Assembly (NCBI GenBank): GCA_002382325.1
Contig: DGAG01000007.1
Span: 310,001 to 374,000, forward strand
Direction of reading: 5' to 3'
DNA: 64,000 nt
Origin: Epsilonproteobacteria bacterium UBA4036
GTDB taxonomy: Bacteria; Campylobacterota; Campylobacteria; Campylobacterales; Arcobacteraceae
Shown: positions 53,642-60,741 of the stretch, piece after piece
Numbering within the stretch: position 1 is the first letter of the stretch
Layout: every line of letters begins with the position of its first letter
Notes under the pieces: model-generated
The model's database searches: none
Seen by the model: the letters and a program-made list of their open reading frames with translations, nothing else
Told to the model about the DNA's origin: nothing
Program-made: the position numbers and the translations under genes

Positions 53642-53905
53642 ATGGATACAATACAACATTTAGAAACCCTCTTAAAAACAGATGTTCTTGTGCAAGTGGT
53701 TGAAGATATTGAAGAACTCAATCAACAAATAGAGAAAAAACCTACCAAAGCGCTCAAAGAAGAACTTGCGTACATGAAACAAGTCAAACAATATTTTGAT
53801 GAAGTGTTAGAAGACATTCGATTGGGTAACTTAAAAGAAAAAGATGCTCAAGATATTTTAGAGAGCCTTGAAGAGATGAAAACAGAAAATGAAGATGATA
53901 TTTAA
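53642..53905 (+). CDS. Small acidic coiled-coil protein upstream of Panacea-like gene
   Basis: An 88-residue acidic, all-helical protein (IEELNQQIEKKPTKALKEEL; DAQDILESLEEMKTENEDD). The start at 53642 is fixed by AAAGGAG just upstream; the frame stays open leftwards to 53441 but that part reads as noncoding. It is followed after 9 bp by the Panacea-like gene, so the two are co-transcribed. Function unknown; it could be a partner of the downstream protein or an unrelated conserved small protein. Confidence 0.7.
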   Translation: MDTIQHLETLLKTDVLVQVVEDIEELNQQIEKKPTKALKEELAYMKQVKQYFDEVLEDIRLGNLKEKDAQDILESLEEMKTENEDDI

Positions 53906-53914
53906 AGGAAACCA

Positions 53915-54409
53915 ATGAATTTTGATATGACAAAAATTGCCCATGTGATTTTGTATATGCTACACAAACAAGTTAAAAACTTAAACGACAAAAAGCTGTT
54001 GATTATGCTTTTTTTAATCGATTATAATCATCAAAAATTTTGCGGTAAAAAGATATTCGGCGATGAATATATCAAACAAAGTCGACATCCAGAGGGAAAG
54101 ATTTTAAGTGAAATCTTTGACATCATAGCCAATGAAGAGGATTTGGAAGAAGACGATACACGGCTTTACTTAATCCAAGAACTCTTAGATTTTTTAGACA
54201 TTGAAGCAACTGCCCATGAAAAATTTATCGAACTTAAATTTTTAAAAATGGAAGAAGAGTTTGATGAATCTTTATTTTCTAAAGATGAGATGAAAAGTAT
54301 TCATAAAGTGGTTACAGAATTTCAAAATACAACAGTAAGAAATTTAGCCAATGAGACGTTTAAATTAGAAGATGTTCGAAAAATACCCAAAGGAGAAGTG
54401 ATTATTTAA
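53915..54409 (+). CDS. Panacea/DUF4065 (SocA-like) family protein
   Basis: A 164-residue protein. AHVILYMLHKQVKNLNDKKL, LIMLFLIDYNHQKFCGKKIF and FSKDEMKSIHKVVTEFQNTT match the Panacea/SocA-like antitoxin domain, a modular antitoxin fold paired with varied toxins, though some members are unrelated to toxin control. It lies 9 bp after the 88-residue gene at 53642, its only likely operon partner. The plausible pairing is an inference. Confidence 0.65.
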   Translation: MNFDMTKIAHVILYMLHKQVKNLNDKKLLIMLFLIDYNHQKFCGKKIFGDEYIKQSRHPEGKILSEIFDIIANEEDLEEDDTRLYLIQELLDFLDIEATAHEKFIELKFLKMEEEFDESLFSKDEMKSIHKVVTEFQNTTVRNLANETFKLEDVRKIPKGEVII

Positions 54410-54431
54410 GCCTTTAAGGTTTAAATTTCAC

Positions 54432-54647
54432 TTACTTTTTAGCTTTCTTTTTTGAAGCTTTTGCCATCTTGGCTTTGGCTTTGGCTTTCGCCTTTTTTTT
54501 ATCTACATTAGCCCCTTTTCTTGCATTGACCACTTGCTCTTTTACGGTAGTATCTTTTGTAAATGCTTTTGGTGTGGCATTGCTTTTTGCTGCTACGAGA
54601 TCCATTTTGGTACTTTTTACACTGTTCTTATTTTGACTTTTTGCCAT
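54432..54647 (-). CDS. Lysine/alanine-rich basic protein
   Basis: A 71-residue basic protein. The N-terminal half is mixed (KSTKMDLVAAKSNATPKAF); the C-terminal half is a Lys/Ala run (KKKAKAKAKAKMAKASKKK). It has histone-H1-like composition, similar in kind but not in sequence to the protein at 33154. It probably binds nucleic acid nonspecifically. It is monocistronic, convergent with the Panacea-like gene. Confidence 0.7.
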   Translation of the reverse strand: MAKSQNKNSVKSTKMDLVAAKSNATPKAFTKDTTVKEQVVNARKGANVDKKKAKAKAKAKMAKASKKKAKK

Positions 54648-54711
54648 TGATTGCCCTATTTTTATAATGGACGAATTATAGTCAAAACTTAGTAAGAAAG
54701 AGGTGAAAGAC

Positions 54712-54781
54712 AGTAAGGAGTGAGGAGTGAGGAGTGAGAAGTGAGAAGTGAGAAGTGAGTAGTAAGTGGTGAAAAGTGAGT
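54712..54781. repeat. Tandem heptamer repeat, ten units of AGTGAGR type
   Basis: Ten contiguous 7-bp units lie in 70 bp: one AGTAAGG, two AGTGAGG, three AGTGAGA, then AGTGAGT, AGTAAGT, GGTGAAA and AGTGAGT. One strand is almost pyrimidine-free. It sits between the lysine-rich gene start and the end of the DUF488 gene. It is a short VNTR prone to slippage and not a CRISPR (no spacers). Confidence 0.9.
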
Positions 54782-54785
54782 TACA

Positions 54786-55145
54786 TTAGTACTGTGGTTT
54801 TAGATTTTGTAAATACTCTTTTAAAATCAAAGCATGTGTATGGTTTTTATCTTTAGCTCCATACAACAAAATCAGTCTCTCTTGGGATACCTCTTTTAGA
54901 TATGCTTGGGCTATTTCTTTTTTATGATTTAGCTCTTCGAGGTATTTTTCTTTAAAAACTTTCCATTTGGGTGGTTCATGATTGAACCATTTTCTCAACT
55001 CATTGCTGGGAGTTAGCTCTTTCCAGTGACTGTCTAAGTGTGCTTGTTGTTTTGAAATACCACGTGGCCATAAACGATCAACTAAAACACGATACCCTAC
55101 TGGAAGAAGAGTATCATCATAAATCCGATGTATCATAATGTGCAT
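54786..55145 (-). CDS. DUF488-family protein
   Basis: A 119-residue protein with the DUF488 signatures GYRVLVDRLWPRGISKQQAH, LDSHWKELTPSNELRKWFNH and LILLYGAKDKNHTHALILKE. The family is conserved in many bacteria and its function is unknown. The start at ATG 55145 or a second Met two codons later are both possible. The 3' end abuts the heptamer repeat. Confidence 0.87.
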   Translation of the reverse strand: MHIMIHRIYDDTLLPVGYRVLVDRLWPRGISKQQAHLDSHWKELTPSNELRKWFNHEPPKWKVFKEKYLEELNHKKEIAQAYLKEVSQERLILLYGAKDKNHTHALILKEYLQNLKPQY

Positions 55146-55185
55146 GAATCTTCCTATTCAATATACCAAAGAGCCTTTAGCAAAG

Positions 55186-55620
55186 TTAAGCTACAAACAT
55201 ATACTTTGCCAATACTACTATAAAAAACCCCGAAACCAAAACGAATTTATGAAAATGTTTCATAAAATCAACAGGCTTTTTGTTGGTAACTTTGGTATAT
55301 AAAGAATAAAGCACTCCTAAAACAATCAGCCCAGCTAAAAACAGTTTTAACATAAGAAGTTGTTGTAAAGGAGTATTAAACACTCCCAAATCGGAGTTAA
55401 TATACTTACTCAACATAAAACCACCTGTGGCAACTAACAGTAAAAGAGACACAGGGAATATTTTTATTGCTCTTTTGGCAACACTTTTTTTGACTTCCTC
55501 GTACACCTTTTCACCCACACTTTTTTTCGCAATAGGAAAAACAATAACATCGGCAAAGACATAGCCTAAAAATATAATGGCACACAATAAATGCACAATC
55601 AACACTATGGTATATTCCAC
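55186..55620 (-). CDS. CopD-like small integral membrane protein
   Basis: About 144 residues with a GTG start at 55620, preceded by AAAGGA; the ATG 36 bp upstream lacks a Shine-Dalgarno. Four hydrophobic segments are seen (IVLIVHLLCAIIFLGYVFA, IFPVSLLLLVATGGFMLS, LLMLKLFLAGLIVLGVLYSL, FVLVSGFFIVVLAKYMF), with conserved-looking His near the start (VHLLC) and before TM4 (KHFHKF). The layout resembles CopD/DUF-type four-helix membrane proteins that may bind heme or copper. Function unknown. Confidence 0.65.
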   Translation of the reverse strand: MEYTIVLIVHLLCAIIFLGYVFADVIVFPIAKKSVGEKVYEEVKKSVAKRAIKIFPVSLLLLVATGGFMLSKYINSDLGVFNTPLQQLLMLKLFLAGLIVLGVLYSLYTKVTNKKPVDFMKHFHKFVLVSGFFIVVLAKYMFVA

Positions 55621-55740
55621 AATATTCCTTTCTGTTCTTTTGATAATTGTAATCAATATTGTAGCATTTGTTGTTGATTTTGGTCAATAGAAGAGATTAA
55701 AAGCAAAAATCCTACGCGGAATTACACGTAGAAATTCAAC

Positions 55741-56922
55741 CTAAATATTTACAAACTCTTTTTTGTAGTTCACCACTTTATACAAATACCTTCTTGTTTC
55801 ATCGTAGGGAAGTTTGTTTCGTAATATCTCATAGACTTCCGATGGCTTCTTTTTGTTAATAATATTTGCAGCGGTAGTTCGGTTGGCACTAAAAGTTTTA
55901 AGTACATTTCCACTTCCTGTATTGTACGCACTAATCACACAGTATTCTTTTGAAATTGGGTTTTGAATTGCTTGCAGATACTTTTCATTGAGTATTTGTA
56001 TATAGGCACTTCCCAGTTCAATATTGTTCGACGCATTAAACAAATACTCTTTTGAGGGAGTTATACTTTTGCCTTTGGCGTGTTCGTAGGCATCTTTTCC
56101 TGCACTTGTTGGCACAACTTGCATAAGTCCAATTGCCCCTGCGTTGCTTACGGCAAACTGGTTGAAGTTGCTCTCTGTTTGGATGATGGCATAAACAAGA
56201 TTTTCACTCACATTAAATTTTTTCGCATATTTTTGAACATAGGGTTTAAACTTTGCTACTCTGATATTGGCGTGGTCTTTTACCATCGGAATAGTAACAT
56301 AAGAGACTTTTTGACTTTTGCCCTCATTAGAGATATCTTTTTGCTTATAGTTACTTGCAAGTAAAATATCTGCATATCGTTTGGCTCTCCACTCATATCG
56401 TATATCTTTATTTTGGTCATCTTTAACTTCCCCCAAAAGATACGGCGTGCCACCCAGTTTGACTTCCGATGAGCCAAAAAGATCCACCGCTCGTGGGTCA
56501 TCTGGGAGTAAAAGCGTGGTTATGATGGCATTTTTTAAGCTATTTTGCGGGTCATTTTGTTCCAGTGTTTCTACGGTAATTATACCGTTATCAAAATCTA
56601 TCAATGCCCTGCTTTTGTAGTTGTCAATATATTTTACATACTCTTTTTGTTTAGGAACTTCGACATTCTCTTCGCCCCACTCTTTTGAAATACTGTTAAT
56701 AAACTCTTTAAATACTTTATCAATGTTAGCTAGTTTTTGAATATCACTTTTAAGTTTATTGGGATTGACCGTATATCCTATGGCTTTGTTTTTCGCCAAC
56801 ACTTTAAAAGCTTGTGATGGGTCTTTACTTATAGCTGCTGTTGTAAATGATTGTATCTCCCCTGCTGTACACCCTGCAAAAAGAAAAAGAATAATGCCTA
56901 TGAGTAAATATTTTCGTGTCAT
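55741..56922 (-). CDS. mltC: Membrane-bound lytic murein transglycosylase, MltC-like lipoprotein
   Basis: A 393-residue lipoprotein: signal peptide with lipobox LFLFAGC (Cys at about residue 18), an MltC-type N-terminal domain (DUF3393, about 40-190) and the SLT catalytic domain (about 245-393). The catalytic Glu is in VYAIIQTESNFNQFAVSNAG, followed by AIGLMQVVPTSAG and AYNTGSGNV. It cleaves peptidoglycan from the inner face of the outer membrane. It is the last ordinary chromosomal gene before the cassette array. Confidence 0.92.
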   Translation of the reverse strand: MTRKYLLIGIILFLFAGCTAGEIQSFTTAAISKDPSQAFKVLAKNKAIGYTVNPNKLKSDIQKLANIDKVFKEFINSISKEWGEENVEVPKQKEYVKYIDNYKSRALIDFDNGIITVETLEQNDPQNSLKNAIITTLLLPDDPRAVDLFGSSEVKLGGTPYLLGEVKDDQNKDIRYEWRAKRYADILLASNYKQKDISNEGKSQKVSYVTIPMVKDHANIRVAKFKPYVQKYAKKFNVSENLVYAIIQTESNFNQFAVSNAGAIGLMQVVPTSAGKDAYEHAKGKSITPSKEYLFNASNNIELGSAYIQILNEKYLQAIQNPISKEYCVISAYNTGSGNVLKTFSANRTTAANIINKKKPSEVYEILRNKLPYDETRRYLYKVVNYKKEFVNI

Positions 56923-57016
56923 ATAATTTCCTAAATTTATTTAAATATGGTAAGATAATTGCCACTTTAAAATACTAATTTCTTATTAAAGATACATTGT
57001 ATAAAAATTAGCCTAA

Positions 57017-57105
57017 GAATAACAAATCTGATAAATCTCAACCCTAAATCACTCAATCCAAGGTATTAAGGGAATAAAATAGTGTCTACAATATTGGGGT
57101 TATTC
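57017..57105. other. Degenerate attC-like palindrome at the array edge (uncertain)
   Basis: GAATAAC (57017-57023) and its exact complement GTTATTC (57099-57105) bracket a poorly paired 75-bp segment. The left end continues as TAACAAATC, the same letters that open the R'' end of the true attC sites here but in the opposite orientation. It lies just beyond the last cassette gene. It may be an eroded site or chance. Apart from this, nothing is visible in 56923-57133. Confidence 0.2.
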
Positions 57106-57133
57106 CAGGATAAGAAAAAGTGGAGATTTAACC

Positions 57134-57670
57134 TCAGGGGTGTAAATCTTTATTGATAGCGTACTCAAGTTGTATAAAGCCTGATTTATGTGGCGCTTGG
57201 TTTTCTTTATTCATTTTAATAGGAATTGGCAAGTCTCCAAATAACTTAATGCCGCCACCTAGAATAATTGGCATTAAAGAAAGACTTATGTCAGTTAATA
57301 AATTCTTTTGTAGAAATGATGAAGCCAAATTGCCTCCACCTACAAGCCACAAGTGTTTATTGTTTAAATCTTTAGCTGCTTTGTAGGCTTCTTCTGGAGT
57401 GTTACCAACTTTCAGATTGCAACCCTTCATTGGAGTTATTTTTCCTCTTGAGCATATCCAGACAGGTTTGTCACCATAAGGCCATTGTCCAAAACTAACA
57501 ATCATATCGTATGTCTTTCTCCCCATCACAAGAGCATCTACTGTTGAGTAAAACTCCTCATAACCAGTTTCTTCCATGGGGATTCCAAGTTCCTCTAGCC
57601 ATGAAACATCACCACCTTCTTTGGCAATATACCCATCTAGACTGGATGCGACATAATATGTAACTTTCAT
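57134..57670 (-). CDS. RibD-C/dihydrofolate-reductase-like protein (cassette K, distal)
   Basis: A 178-residue reductase-fold protein of the YyaP/RibD C-terminal type. VTYYVASSLDGYIAKEGGDV, ALVMGRKTYDMIVSFGQWPY and LWLVGGGNLASSFL (the GGG nucleotide loop) are typical. Members are NADPH-dependent reductases of unknown substrate; some relate to trimethoprim-type DHFR only distantly. The start is at 57670 (AAGGAAACAAATG); an ATG 18 bp upstream overlaps the attC. It is the last cassette; only a doubtful attC follows it. Base composition is less AT-rich than the neighbouring cassettes. Confidence 0.85.
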   Translation of the reverse strand: MKVTYYVASSLDGYIAKEGGDVSWLEELGIPMEETGYEEFYSTVDALVMGRKTYDMIVSFGQWPYGDKPVWICSRGKITPMKGCNLKVGNTPEEAYKAAKDLNNKHLWLVGGGNLASSFLQKNLLTDISLSLMPIILGGGIKLFGDLPIPIKMNKENQAPHKSGFIQLEYAINKDLHP

Positions 57671-57684
57671 TTGTTTCCTTCTAT

Positions 57685-57818
57685 GCATAACGGTGGAATT
57701 GAAAAGCGAGGGAAGAATTCACTTGATTATTCAATTCTACTTTTTAATTTAGTTTACAATTTATAAGTTTAAAATCGCAAGTATACCCTCGTTTTTCTTT
57801 CCAATGATTTGTTATACT
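57685..57818 (-). other. attC site, long type (134 bp)
   Basis: On the coding strand it opens TATAACAAATCATTGGAAAG, continues with AAACGAGGG pairing with CCCTCGCTTT about 80 bp later, and ends CCACCGTTATGC. The long AT-rich central loop makes it twice the length of the other sites. The stop codon of the small ORF of cassette J (57817-57819) touches its R'' end. Confidence 0.8.
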
Positions 57819-58020
57819 ACTTATCAGTTGAATCTCTCATTGTCAGTTCAAAAGAGAAACCTTCATAAACTTGCATCATTGATGAAAGTTCATCAAATGA
57901 GATAAATTTGCCATCAATGACAACTCCTTCACTACTAATTGTTCCCTTAGCTTTATCATGTGAAAAGTTGTATGTATCATTTGAACTATGTAAATATCTT
58001 ATTGATAATTGATTTTTTAT
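57817..58020 (-). CDS. Small cassette protein with apparent ATA start (cassette J)
   Basis: An open frame of 67 codons fills the whole interval between two attC sites, and its TAG touches the attC core, as expected for a real cassette gene. It reads roughly NQLSIRYLHSSNDTYNFSH, then GTISSEGVVIDGKFISFDE and LSSMMQVYEGFSFELTMRD. No ATG, GTG or TTG occurs in frame before residue 46. AAGAAGG (58027-58033) sits 6 bp before an ATA at 58020, making ATA the likely initiation codon, or marking a mutated start. No family is recognised. Confidence 0.55.
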   Translation of the reverse strand: MKNQLSIRYLHSSNDTYNFSHDKAKGTISSEGVVIDGKFISFDELSSMMQVYEGFSFELTMRDSTDK

Positions 58021-58040
58021 TTTATTCCTTCTTGTTTATA

Positions 58041-58098
58041 GTATAACGACCAAGTTGAGTGGCAGGGCTTTTCCCGTTCGCTCAAACACCGGCTATGT
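58041..58098 (-). other. attC site, short GC-richer type (degenerate)
   Basis: The plus strand reads GTATAACGACCAAGTTGAGTG, with TTGAGTG pairing to CGCTCAA around GGG...CCC. The R'' end is eroded (GCTATG in place of GTTATG). It is more GC-rich than the other sites and resembles attC sites of other hosts, suggesting capture from elsewhere. It ends cassette I. Confidence 0.65.
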
Positions 58099-58103
58099 CT
58101 TTT

Positions 58104-58610
58104 TTATATTTTTATTCTGTATATTTCATGGATTAAACCATGAAATATGGTATTTTGCAGATAGCTGAAACCACTTCTTTTTGCCACTTTGACTGAAGGA
58201 ATGTTTTCTGGCACAGAAAGTATTATGAGAGAGTCAGCCAATTGTTTATCTTTTACATATTCAACACAGCCTTTCACAGCTTCCGTAGCATAACCTTTGC
58301 CCCAGTATTCATTTAAAAACCTGTAACCTATTTCGGTCTGAACCTCGTTCTCAACTTCCTGTCTCAATAAACCGCAAATACCTAAAAATGGCTTATCCTG
58401 TTTTCTTATAACCGCAAGAAAGCAATACCCATCATCTTGGTATCTCTCCTGAATTTTTTCGTAAAATTCTTTTGTCTCGTCACGATTCAAAGTCGAAGGA
58501 AAGTACTTCATTACTTTCTTGTTTGAAAGTAATGAATATAAGTTTTCTAAATGTTTTTCTGTGATTTTCTCGAAATACAGTCTTTTAGTATCAATTATTG
58601 GAGGAGTCAT
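58104..58610 (-). CDS. GNAT acetyltransferase, RimJ/RimL-like (cassette I)
   Basis: A 168-residue acetyltransferase: IIDTKRLYFEKITEKHLENL opens as in RimJ/RimL proteins; IGYRFLNEYWGKGYATEAVK is the acetyl-CoA loop (GKGYAT); PENIPSVKVAKRSGFSYLQN closes the fold. Such enzymes acetylate protein N-termini or small amines, and related cassettes are frequent in integrons. AAAGGA lies 5 bp upstream of the ATG. Its stop lies 5 bp before the attC core. Confidence 0.9.
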   Translation of the reverse strand: MTPPIIDTKRLYFEKITEKHLENLYSLLSNKKVMKYFPSTLNRDETKEFYEKIQERYQDDGYCFLAVIRKQDKPFLGICGLLRQEVENEVQTEIGYRFLNEYWGKGYATEAVKGCVEYVKDKQLADSLIILSVPENIPSVKVAKRSGFSYLQNTIFHGLIHEIYRIKI

Positions 58611-58625
58611 CTTTTCCTTTCAAAG

Positions 58626-58694
58626 GCATAACGGTTGAGTTGAGAAATATTTGAGCCGCAGGGTCAAATATTTCTCTCCAATGTTTTGTTATAC
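58626..58694 (-). other. attC site, subfamily A
   Basis: The 69-bp site has stem arms GAGAAATATTTGA / TCAAATATTTCTC around a GCCGCAGGG turn, outer TAACGG... and ...TTTTGTTAT. It is nearly identical to the sites at 59127, 61266 and 61974. The stop codon of cassette H (58689-58691) is inside its R'' core. Confidence 0.9.
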
Positions 58695-59117
58695 CTTGTA
58701 TACCAATATAGCAAATACAACACCTAGTATGATACACAATGGTGAAAAATATCTTGTGTCATAAATTGCAAATTCTGTATCTTTTATTTTTTTGAAAAAC
58801 CCAACAGCATTGAACTCACCTATTGCTCTTAAGGTAAAAATAGTGGATAAAAATATCCCACTATATAAATAAAAGTTTTGATTTTCATTGACTGTAAAAT
58901 CATAAAACTGTAAAGCATATGCAATATATGCAAAAACAATTAAAACAACACCAACAAAAAATGTTAAAGCTTTACTTGGATTTAATAGTTTTATTCCATC
59001 TTTAGTTGGTAAGGCTTTATCCAAACCAACTTTACCACCAAATACCCAGTAAAAATGAAATAGTCCCATAATTATTAACGCTAAAATTGTAATGGTTGCT
59101 ACAAAACTCATCATGCT
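58689..59117 (-). CDS. DUF3995-family membrane protein (cassette H)
   Basis: About 142 residues with a start at ATG 59117 (or the adjacent ATG 59114), preceded by AAAGGAG. The frame is open further right to 59168, but that part is attC sequence. Four hydrophobic segments are seen. FHFYWVFGGKVGLDKALPTK is the DUF3995 signature (HxYWxxGGxxG). Function unknown; the family is frequent in mobile cassettes and in Firmicutes. The stop codon is within the next attC. Confidence 0.85.
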   Translation of the reverse strand, partial: SMMSFVATITILALIIMGLFHFYWVFGGKVGLDKALPTKDGIKLLNPSKALTFFVGVVLIVFAYIAYALQFYDFTVNENQNFYLYSGIFLSTIFTLRAIGEFNAVGFFKKIKDTEFAIYDTRYFSPLCIILGVVFAILVYKV

Positions 59118-59126
59118 CCTTTGTAG

Positions 59127-59195
59127 GTATAACGGTTGAGTTGAGAAATATTTGAGCCGCAGGGTCAAATATTTCTCTCCAATGATTTGTTATGT
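59127..59195 (-). other. attC site, subfamily A
   Basis: A 69-bp copy of the GAGAAATATTTGA / TCAAATATTTCTC stem, with left core GTATAAC and right core GTTATGT. The upstream gene (59165-60370) reads through its R'' core and ends inside the stem, so its last residues are encoded by the site. Confidence 0.9.
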
Positions 59196-60370
59196 GTTTT
59201 TTCAATAAGTTGATATAGTTCAATTGTTCTTTTAGCTTTATCGCTTACGTATACAAAATCAAAAATAGCTTGCTGTATACTTTGTAAATCCCCACTTAAC
59301 ATACGTATATTGGCATTGTGTAGTTTTTCAATATTATTATTAATTTCTTTTAAGAGAGGTTTGAGCTGTATTAAATAAGAAAGCATTTGCTTATCTTTGA
59401 TGTTTTGAAAAATATTAAATGAATCTATGAAGTTTGTACTTAAATATTGAGGATTATATGCAAGTTGTTGTAAATAATTAGAATCCTTGTTTGTCGATAA
59501 CGAAATTAATAATTGCATATTTAACTCTTTTTCAATACTTAATGGTTTATAAAAATCTTGAGCTAAGTTTTTTTCAATAATGACCGTATTATTATTTCCA
59601 TTGTTAACGATATTTGTTGCATTATTTTTCACATTATATTGAGGTTCATTAGCTGGGTTAACAAGATACAATATTAAAAATATTGCTATTGCTCCTGTAG
59701 CAGTTATAGCATAACTTGGTATATTGATTTTAGCTTGAATAAAATGTTTAGAAAATGCGGTAATAACTAAGGCTGTACCTAAACTACCAAAAATTCTTGT
59801 AATCCAATATTGTGTACCTGTGCTAATATTTATAATAAAAGCAATATAAGCTGTTATTGAAAGTAAAATTACTCCGATAATAAGTGAAGTTACATCAAGT
59901 TTTGGTGTTGTCAATTTAAACTTCTCCTTTGCAATAAAACCTTTAACAGGAATTGATTTAGATTCAAATTCTTTTCTAATTTCTTTTGCTGTATTTTTTC
60001 TGTAAGTTTTCAATACAACTTGTGATGTATATAAAAAATTATTTTGAGGTTCCACTGTGACATTAAGAATTGAAGAGACATCTCTAATAATATCCCAATA
60101 TTCAATTGAATATTTTAAAATATTTTCTATACTAGTTAAAATATCTTCAATTTGTACCTTAGATAATTGTTCATATTCAGATGATGAACTGGTTAAAAAG
60201 TTTTCAAATTCAATAAAAAAATTTATTCCTATAGAATGAACTGCATTTAATACTTTTGTATCTAATTTATTGCTTTTTGCTTTATCTAATAATTCTGTTA
60301 AACTTTCAGTGACCTTTTCTTTTTCATTTTTAAGTTTGTTATTTAATTCACTAAATTGTTTTGATGTCAT
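59165..60370 (-). CDS. Unknown membrane protein, second gene of cassette G
   Basis: A 401-residue protein. The N-terminal 160 residues are helical and charged (MTSKQFSELNNKLKNEKEK). Three hydrophobic segments follow (SLIIGVILLSITAYIAFIIN; ITRIFGSLGTALVITAFS; SYAITATGAIAIFLILYLV, about 170-245), then a helical C-terminal part. The last residues, HNKSLERNI, are encoded by the attC site. It overlaps the upstream 81-residue gene by 4 bp (ATGA). No family is recognised; the long helical N-terminus plus membrane domain may suggest a sensor-effector architecture. Confidence 0.7.
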   Translation of the reverse strand: MTSKQFSELNNKLKNEKEKVTESLTELLDKAKSNKLDTKVLNAVHSIGINFFIEFENFLTSSSSEYEQLSKVQIEDILTSIENILKYSIEYWDIIRDVSSILNVTVEPQNNFLYTSQVVLKTYRKNTAKEIRKEFESKSIPVKGFIAKEKFKLTTPKLDVTSLIIGVILLSITAYIAFIINISTGTQYWITRIFGSLGTALVITAFSKHFIQAKINIPSYAITATGAIAIFLILYLVNPANEPQYNVKNNATNIVNNGNNNTVIIEKNLAQDFYKPLSIEKELNMQLLISLSTNKDSNYLQQLAYNPQYLSTNFIDSFNIFQNIKDKQMLSYLIQLKPLLKEINNNIEKLHNANIRMLSGDLQSIQQAIFDFVYVSDKAKRTIELYQLIEKTHNKSLERNI

Positions 60371-60612
60371 TTCTTATTTAATTCAGCTTTTATTTGATTA
60401 AGAATAGATATTGTATCACTCATATCAATACTTTCTAAAGCAGGTGTTAAATCATCATCAAAAGCAGTATTATCTATATTTGATAATATTATTTCATTCA
60501 ATTCAGCTTGTGTTGTAAGTTGATTTATTTCATCTAAAATCAAATCTAATTTAGCTTCACTTAGTAAACTTAATTTTTCTTCTATGATTTGCTTATTATT
60601 TTTAGTTGCCAT
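60367..60612 (-). CDS. 81-residue acidic protein, first gene of cassette G
   Basis: A small acidic helical protein: NKQIIEEKLSLLSEAKLDLI, then LTTQAELNEIILSNIDNTAF and SIDMSDTISILNQIKAELNK. AAAAGGAAA precedes the ATG. Its stop overlaps the start of the 401-residue membrane protein (ATGA), so the pair is translationally coupled inside a single cassette. A partner or antitoxin-like role is possible but not shown by homology. Confidence 0.7.
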   Translation of the reverse strand: MATKNNKQIIEEKLSLLSEAKLDLILDEINQLTTQAELNEIILSNIDNTAFDDDLTPALESIDMSDTISILNQIKAELNKK

Positions 60613-60672
60613 TAATAATTTCCTTTTATTTTTATAAATTATATCTAAATTACTTTTATTGTAAGTTTTAAC

Positions 60673-60741
60673 ACATAACGTTTAAAATGAGCTAATAAAT
60701 TAGCCGTAGGGTAATTTATTGGCTCCTCTGATTTGTTATGC
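60673..60741 (-). other. attC site, subfamily B
   Basis: A 69-bp site with arms GAGCTAATAAATTA / TAATTTATTGGCTC around GCCGTAGGG, left core CATAAC and right core GTTATGC. It belongs with 62685 and 63728. The stop codon of cassette F (60736-60738) lies in R''. Confidence 0.9.

Noticed and set aside
54712..54781. CRISPR array
   Set aside because: Units are 7 bp, contiguous, with no spacers.
59118..59168. N-terminal extension of the DUF3995 protein into attC
   Set aside because: The extension encodes attC sequence, while a strong AAAGGAG precedes the ATG pair at 59117/59114.
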